64,000 nt of DNA from Streptomyces sp. V2I9. GTDB lineage: Bacteria; Actinomycetota; Actinomycetes; Streptomycetales; Streptomycetaceae. Both the position numbers and the translations under genes were made by a program. Of this stretch, positions 57,148 to 64,000 are shown one piece after another. Each line of letters starts with the position of its first letter. The stretch's first letter is position 1. The notes beneath the pieces are model-generated. The model saw nothing but the letters and a program-made list of their open reading frames with translations, made no database searches and had not been told where the DNA came from. The stretch spans positions 124,001-188,000 of the forward strand of contig NZ_JAUSZJ010000002.1 of assembly GCF_030817475.1 (NCBI RefSeq). Reading direction: 5' to 3'.

Positions 57148-58377
57148 ATGAGCACGGAAGACCTCTCAACAGCCGGGCCGGCCGGGGCAGATGGCGAGAC
57201 CGCTCGGGTGGCACGCCTCACGGACGGGTTGCCCGCGGCGGCGCGGCGCGTGCTGGCGGAGACGGACTGGGACTCCTTCCGGCACGCCTACGGCCCCGCC
57301 GGGGACACCCCCGGCCACCTGTGCTCCCTGTTGGACGAGGACCCCGAGGTGCGGTCCGGGGCGCTGGCCGCACTGGACATGAGCGTGCTGCACCAGGGCA
57401 CGCTGTGCGCCGTCACCGCGCCCGTCACGCTGTTCATCGCCGCCATCCTCGATCACCCCCTGGGCCGCGCCGTGCACGAGGGGCACTTCCCGTGGGACGA
57501 CGGGCCGCCCCGCAGTCTGCGGGCGGCGCTGCTGGCCTGGCTGGCGTACGTCGCCACGGCGGCCGCGTACGGGGAGGCCCCGGTACCGGACCGGAGCGAC
57601 TGGCGGTGGGCGCCCTGGGACGACGGGACGCCGCGTGAGCGCACCCCGGAGGAGCGCGCCGCGCTGGACGCGTGCCGGACCGTACGTCCCGCCCTGTACG
57701 AGGCCGTCGAGCCGCACCTCTCCTCTCCCGACCCGCACGTCTGCGACGCCGCGGTCGGCGCGGCCCTCCCGCTCCTCTCCGCTCCGGGCCTCGGCGACCG
57801 GATCCCCCGCGCCGCCGCGCTGGTGCGCGCCCGTCTGAGCACCGTGACGGACCGGCGGGCGCGGGCGGGTATGGCGCGGGCGCTCGCCGTGTGGCGAGCC
57901 GACACCTCCGATCTGCTCACCGACCCCGACCCCGCCGTGCGGGTCTGCGCCGCGCTCGGCCCCGACCCTGTCGATCGGTCCCGTGCGCTCGCGGTCCTCC
58001 TCGGCGCTCTGCGGGACCCGCGGACGACCGACGGATGGTTCACCGAGCCTCTGGCCGGGCTGGAAGGGTGGTTCCGCTTCACGGTGCTGCGGTCCGCGCT
58101 CACCCTGGCCGAGAGCTTCGAGGAGGTGGCCCCGGTGGCGCTCGCCATCGTGAGGGCGGACGGCGCGTCGGTCGTCGATTTCGAGTGCGGGCCGATCCTG
58201 CGCCGGGCCTTCCCGGACGGCCACGCCCCGGCCCGGCCGATGACAGCCGCCCAACGCGACCTGCTACGAGCCTTCCTGGACACCGAGGCGGCCGACGGAC
58301 TCGGCAGGCTCGTGCCGTGGCTCCGCTCGGTCGGACTGCCCGAGACACGGGAGGGCATCGCCGCACTGCTGCGGTGA
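57148..58377 (+). CDS. HEAT-repeat-like protein
   Basis: A 409-residue all-helical protein with repeated motifs of Asp-Pro-x-Val-Arg type, namely LLDEDPEVRSGALAALD, DPHVCDAAVGAAL, LTDPDPAVRVCAALG, typical of HEAT/PBS-lyase repeats used as protein-protein scaffolds. It has no catalytic motif and no membrane segment. The ATG at 57148 lacks a strong ribosome binding site. It stands alone, so a partner cannot be named. Confidence 0.75.
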   Translation: MSTEDLSTAGPAGADGETARVARLTDGLPAAARRVLAETDWDSFRHAYGPAGDTPGHLCSLLDEDPEVRSGALAALDMSVLHQGTLCAVTAPVTLFIAAILDHPLGRAVHEGHFPWDDGPPRSLRAALLAWLAYVATAAAYGEAPVPDRSDWRWAPWDDGTPRERTPEERAALDACRTVRPALYEAVEPHLSSPDPHVCDAAVGAALPLLSAPGLGDRIPRAAALVRARLSTVTDRRARAGMARALAVWRADTSDLLTDPDPAVRVCAALGPDPVDRSRALAVLLGALRDPRTTDGWFTEPLAGLEGWFRFTVLRSALTLAESFEEVAPVALAIVRADGASVVDFECGPILRRAFPDGHAPARPMTAAQRDLLRAFLDTEAADGLGRLVPWLRSVGLPETREGIAALLR

Positions 58378-58518
58378 CACCTCCGCACAGGCCTGCCCGG
58401 TTTCCGCCACGCGCCGTGACCGGACGCCCGGGCACCGTACGTGTCCGCCGCGGCTGCGAGGCGCGCATCGGATGCCTAGGCTCGTGTTCCACCCGACAGG
58501 AGAAGGACGGAAAACGTC

Positions 58519-58932
58519 ATGGCTGACGATGTCGAACAGATCCGCGCCCTGATCGAGGAGTGGGCCGCGGCCGTGCACCGCGGTGACCTGCGGACCGTGG
58601 TGGCGGGTCACGCCGAGGACATCGTGATGTTCGACGTGCCGCCGCCGTACGAGGGCCTACGGGGCATGGACGCCTACCGGGAGGTCTGGCCGCCCTTCTT
58701 CGTCTGGCAGGAGGAAGGGGCCGACTTCGCGGTCGAGGAGCTGGAGGTCGTCGCGGGGCAGGATGTCGCGTTCGCGTACGCCTTGCTGCGCTGCGGTACA
58801 CCCGAGGAACTGGCCGCCCGCCCCGGTCTGCGGCTACGGCTGACCCTGGGGCTGCGCAAGGAGGCCGGCCGGTGGCTGATCGCCCATGAGCACCACTCGT
58901 TCCCCTGCGAACCCGGCCCACCGCCGGAGTAG
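58519..58932 (+). CDS. SnoaL/NTF2-like protein (YybH type)
   Basis: A 137-residue protein of the cone-shaped NTF2-like fold. VEQIRALIEEWAAAVHRGDL, EDIVMFDVPPPYEGLRGMDAYREVW and AGRWLIAHEHHSF are the hallmarks of DUF4440/YybH-type members, with a pocket for small ligands or a ketosteroid-isomerase-like activity. GGAGAAGGA precedes the ATG. The function is unknown. It is the last intact gene before a zone of gene remnants. Confidence 0.85.
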   Translation: MADDVEQIRALIEEWAAAVHRGDLRTVVAGHAEDIVMFDVPPPYEGLRGMDAYREVWPPFFVWQEEGADFAVEELEVVAGQDVAFAYALLRCGTPEELAARPGLRLRLTLGLRKEAGRWLIAHEHHSFPCEPGPPPE

Positions 58933-59055
58933 CCTGCCCGCAGTCGGCCGGCCGTACCGCGGACGAGGAGCACGGAGGCGTACGCCTCCCGGGATTCCTC
59001 TCCTCCCCGGGCGCCCGGGGGAAGGCGGGGCTGGTCTCCGGGGGCGGTTCGGGGC

Positions 59056-59247
59056 ATGAGCCGCTGCGCCGTCCTCACGGTGACGTCCGTGCCGGCCGAG
59101 GGCGACGAGCTGCCCGCGGGCACCCGGCTCGTGGACGCCCCGTTCGTGGAGGGCGCGGTGGCCGCCGTGATGACCGCCTCGGCGGGCGGCGACCTGGCGG
59201 CGGTGGAGGCCGCTGCCTCGGAGGCGTACGGCTACCGCAAGGTGTGA
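59056..59247 (+). pseudogene. Possible remnant of DhaM (dihydroxyacetone kinase phosphotransferase subunit)
   Basis: A 63-residue open frame. Its second half, TRLVDAPFVEGAVAAVMTA.. to SEAYGYRKV, resembles the end of the EIIA-Man-like part of DhaM (LVDAPFVEGA pattern), while the histidine-bearing N-terminal part of about 75 residues is missing. There is no good ribosome binding site. The resemblance is from memory and short. The neighbouring ABC-F and dehydrogenase remnants support gene decay here. Confidence 0.5.
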
Positions 59248-59324
59248 GGGCTCGCGCCCGGAGACGGCCGCTCCGGTGGGACCACGGCTCGCGTCCCACG
59301 CGCCGTCGCCGCAGACTTGACGGC

Positions 59325-59828
59325 ATGTCGAGAAAAGGACGCAGTGCCGGGCTCCTTCTCTTCCGGGTCACGGAGGAGCAGGGTGAGCGGGACGTAGAGG
59401 TGCTGATCGGGCACATGGGCGGGCCGTTCTGGGCGGGGCGGGAGGAGGCCGCCTGGTCGGTGCCGAAGGGCGAGTACGGGCCCGAGGAGGACGCGGAGGC
59501 GGCCGCCCGCCGGGAGTTCGTGGAGGAGCTGGGCGTGCCCGTCCCGCCCGGTGAGTGGATCGCGCTGGGCGAGTCGCGCCAGCGCAGCGGTAAGACGGTG
59601 ACCGCCTGGGCCGTGGAGGCGGATCTGGACGTGGGGTCGGTCGTGCCGGGGACGTTCACGATGGAGTGGCCGCGCGGGTCCGGCGTGCAGCAGGAGTTCC
59701 CGGAGATGGACCGGTTCGCCTGGTGCACGCCGGAGCAGGCCGCGGAGCGGCTGATCGCCGGTCAACGGGTCTTCGTCGACCGGCTGCGTACTCAGGTGCG
59801 CGGCGGGGCCGCCTCCTCCGACGCGTAG
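59325..59828 (+). CDS. NUDIX hydrolase
   Basis: A 167-residue NUDIX protein. The box GEYGPEEDAEAAARREFVEE followed by LG fits G-x5-E-x7-R-E-U-x-E-E-x-G-U. Preceding AGLLLFRV and WSVPKGEY are typical of the AP4A/NTP pyrophosphatase subgroup. The start at 59325 (MSRKGRSAGLLLF) gives the normal N-terminus. It ends overlapping the convergent ABC-F remnant by 37 bases. The likely role is sanitation of nucleotides or diadenosine tetraphosphate; the substrate is not determined. Confidence 0.9.
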   Translation: MSRKGRSAGLLLFRVTEEQGERDVEVLIGHMGGPFWAGREEAAWSVPKGEYGPEEDAEAAARREFVEELGVPVPPGEWIALGESRQRSGKTVTAWAVEADLDVGSVVPGTFTMEWPRGSGVQQEFPEMDRFAWCTPEQAAERLIAGQRVFVDRLRTQVRGGAASSDA

Positions 59829-60030
59829 GCCGGGGCCGCGCCCGGGCGGCCCGCCCGCAGCTCCAGGACGTCGCCCGTGAAGCGGGACCGGAAGGCGCGG
59901 TCGTGCGAGACGACGAGGACCGCGCCCCGGTACGCGTCGAGTGCTTGTTCCACCTCCTCGACGAGGCTCGGTGCGATGTGGTTCGTCGGCTCGTCCAGCA
60001 CCAGCAGATCGGCGGGGCGGGGCGTGGATG
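59792..60030 (-). pseudogene. C-terminal remnant of an ABC-F family ATPase
   Basis: The frame ends with ADLLVLDEPTNHIAPSLVEE, then ALDAYRGAVLVVSHDRAF and FTGDVLELRAG. These are the Walker B, H-loop and final strand of the second ATPase domain of an ABC-F protein (antibiotic-resistance or ribosome-associated type). Everything before Walker B is gone; upstream residues are unrelated and the breakpoint lies near 60025. Confidence 0.82.
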
Positions 60031-60426
60031 CCGGACGGCGGAGGGGACGGCGGCGTGCGCGAAAGGGTGACGTCGATGCCGACGTCACCGGGACGGTGTC
60101 ACCGGCGTGTCCGGGAGGACGCGCGGTGCGGCGCGCTGCGGCCGTCCGGGCCGGGAATCAGCGGAAGAAGGAGGAGCGGTACGAACCCATGGGGGCCAGT
60201 CCAGGGCCGGGTGGCGTCCGGGGCTCGCGGTTGTCCGCGCGTGCCCCCGGGCGGTGGTTCCGCCGAGGGGGCACGAGGGTGATGCGCCGGGAGAGGTGAT
60301 GTGCCGGGGAGGGCGGTGGCCGGGCGGCCGCCCGGTCGGCCGTGGAGCGGTCGGCCGCTCGGACCGGCCGGGGATCTCCCGTCAGGACCATGAGGGGGGT
60401 GGTTCATGCGGGACGGGCCGTCGGGA
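60031..60426. other. Intergenic region within the decay zone
   Basis: There are 396 bases between two remnants, with no gene recognised. The sequence is GC-rich and short open frames here lack any homology I can see. Confidence 0.5.
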
Positions 60427-60603
60427 TCAGCCGTTGGGGAGGATGACGGCCCGGCCGTTGACCCTGCCCTCGTGCAGGCGCTCGTAGGCGAGCGGGGCCT
60501 CGTCGATGGCGTACGTCTCCACGTGGACATCCACCGCTCCGGCGTGGGCCAGGTCGAGGACTTCGGCGAGTTCCTCGCGCGAGCCCCAGCGACCGATCGT
60601 TTC
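60427..60603 (-). pseudogene. C-terminal remnant of a zinc-type (MDR) alcohol dehydrogenase/quinone oxidoreductase
   Basis: The minus-strand frame encodes about 58 residues ending in a proper stop: GSREELAEVLDLAHAG, VETYAIDEAPLAYERLH, GRVNGRAVILPNG. This is the last part of a medium-chain dehydrogenase. It is cut off at 60603, where the transposase remnant begins, so it was probably interrupted by an insertion sequence. Confidence 0.8.
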
Positions 60604-60607
60604 AGAA

Positions 60608-60900
60608 TCAGGTGCGGAGTCGTCTCAAGCAGATGATGCTGCAAGCGAGTTGAAGCAGGCCGAGGTGTAGGTCGGATCGTGTCCCATAGCGGATCCGGAG
60701 GCGTTCGAACTGGTGGAGCCAGGCGAAGGCGAAGGTCCTCTCCACGACCCACCGGGTCCTGCCCGGGCCGGCGCCGCGGCCGCCCACGGACGCCGCGCAT
60801 ACGGGGTATCGCATCGAGCAGTGGCACCAGCCGGGTGACGCCGTGCCTGTTTCCGCCGGTCAGAGCGGCAGCCAGAGGGATGTCGTGCCTCTGTCCCGCA
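60608..60900 (-). mobile_element. Decayed IS5-like transposase remnant
   Basis: The C-terminal part TRWVVERTFAFAWLHQFERL.. to LACSIICLRRLRT ends in a stop at 60608. Further upstream, in a different frame, HDIPLAAALTGGNRHGVTRLVPLLDAI is the central part of the same transposase. The region between them, including a catalytic acidic motif, is deleted, and a 6-base duplication (GCGAAG) adds two residues to the usual TFAWLHQF. It cannot be active. No clean terminal inverted repeats were seen. Confidence 0.82.
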
Positions 60901-60919
60901 GACGGGGAAGCGCGGGCGC

Positions 60920-61147
60920 TCAGGGTCGGCAGGCGGCGACGGCGATGAGCAGGACGAGTGCGATGGCTGCCAGGAGGAGGCATCCGGGGCACCTGCCGGC
61001 GCGTCTCCGCCGCGTCTCGATCTGGCCGCCCGGGGGAGTGCCGGGATGCTTCTCGGCGTAGTGCTCGATCTGCCGATGCAGCCCCTCGGCCCCTCCTCGC
61101 CAGGAGGTCTTGAAGCTGCACTCGCCGCACCAGTAGCGGTTGACCAT
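60920..61147 (-). CDS. Small protein with Cys/His cluster and C-terminal membrane helix
   Basis: A 75-residue protein, family not recognised. The N-terminus has RYWCGECSFKTSWRGGAEGL followed by HRQIEHYAEKH: one CxxC pair plus several His, a possible metal-binding site similar to a short zinc finger. Residues 53-73 hold a Cys-containing and hydrophobic stretch (CLLLAAIALVLLIAVAAC). It is divergent from the NACHT gene; the gap of 155 bases may contain both promoters. It could be a real small gene; there is no strong ribosome binding site. Confidence 0.55.
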   Translation of the reverse strand: MVNRYWCGECSFKTSWRGGAEGLHRQIEHYAEKHPGTPPGGQIETRRRRAGRCPGCLLLAAIALVLLIAVAACRP

Positions 61148-61302
61148 GTGACTCCTTGCCCGGCGTCGGTGTGCCCCGGGGGCGCCGACCCCGACGGTGA
61201 CCTTGGTCATGTCCGCTGTACAGGTCAGGGAACCGGCCATCTGTGACCGGTGGTCGCAGGTAGGCTCGCCGCGTTCCGTACTGGTGGGTAGGGAGATGTT
61301 TG

Positions 61303-63816
<2,514 letters not shown>

Positions 63817-64000
63817 TCCCACGGGTATGACGGCCGCCGTCCGCCCGTGTGGCGCGATGAGTGGGCGTGCCGGGGCAGCCGGTCACCAATGGCCGGTGGT
63901 GTGGCCTGTCGGCCGGGCGGCACGGGACTGCAGCATGGGGGACGTCCGGCTCGCGGCAGTCCACCCCGTCGCGAGCCTCCTCGACGAAGGGCCCCCGATG
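63817..64000. other. End of window, no gene seen
   Basis: There are 184 bases after the NACHT gene. No convincing frame enters from either side; a short inverted repeat CACGGG/CCCGTG could be part of a terminator. Confidence 0.4.

Overview
The window is high-GC actinobacterial DNA and almost certainly comes from a Streptomyces chromosome. The signs are strong GC bias at third codon positions, GTG starts, a coelichelin-type siderophore locus, a gvpOAFGYZJLSK-type gas-vesicle cluster, DUF5133 and class F sortase genes, and a NACHT ATPase with an XRE helix-turn-helix. Comparisons with S. coelicolor are from memory; no database was searched.

Layout. 1-5.3 kb: a truncated FecCD siderophore permease diverges from a 2,3-dihydroxybenzoate operon (dhbA, dhbC, dhbE, dhbB and a free-standing aryl carrier protein), with two iron boxes between them. 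5.4-13 kb: housekeeping and accessory genes, namely phosphoglucomutase, a GH18 chitinase behind a chitin/DasR-like inverted repeat, a small hypothetical protein, a DUF3048 lipoprotein, a secondary enolase broken by one in-frame TGA, a MarR regulator and a DinB-like protein. 13.1-34.7 kb: a coelichelin-type hydroxamate siderophore cluster (cchJ, I, H, G, F, E, D, C, B). The adenylation codes read from the 3645-residue NRPS correspond to formyl-hydroxyornithine, threonine and hydroxyornithine. Iron boxes precede cchJ, cchF and cchB. The formyltransferase (cchA) and MbtH protein (cchK) expected from S. coelicolor are not in the window.

34.9-40.5 kb: the mutagenic repair operon imuA'-imuB-dnaE2, with a palindromic operator upstream and a perfect 29-bp hairpin separating it from the next operon. 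40.5-46.9 kb: a complete gas-vesicle operon (gvpO A F G Y Z J L S K), followed by an extra Ala/Lys-rich protein with a glycine-zipper segment. 47-56 kb: envelope and stress-type genes (GlsB/YeaQ, YihY/BrkB, a secreted protein overlapping a class F sortase gene, Asp23/Gls24) and redox genes (SDR, carotenoid-type FAD oxidoreductase, SRPBCC, F420-dependent LLM oxidoreductase, DUF5133).

56.4-59 kb: hypothetical, HEAT-like and SnoaL-like genes. 59-61 kb: a decay zone with apparent remnants of DhaM, an ABC-F ATPase, a zinc-type alcohol dehydrogenase and an IS5-like transposase, around an intact NUDIX gene. 60.9-63.8 kb: a small Cys/His membrane protein divergent from an XRE-NACHT-multi-TM protein of the STAND class.

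How the genes work together. The left half is devoted to iron: a catecholate precursor pathway and a complete uptake, export and release set for a hydroxamate siderophore, all apparently under DmdR/DtxR-type control. Standout oddities are the third condensation domain of CchH (second histidine of HHxxxDG replaced by leucine), an ABC exporter half with no Walker A lysine, the nonsense-interrupted enolase, and oppositely charged tails on the Streptomyces-specific gas-vesicle proteins.
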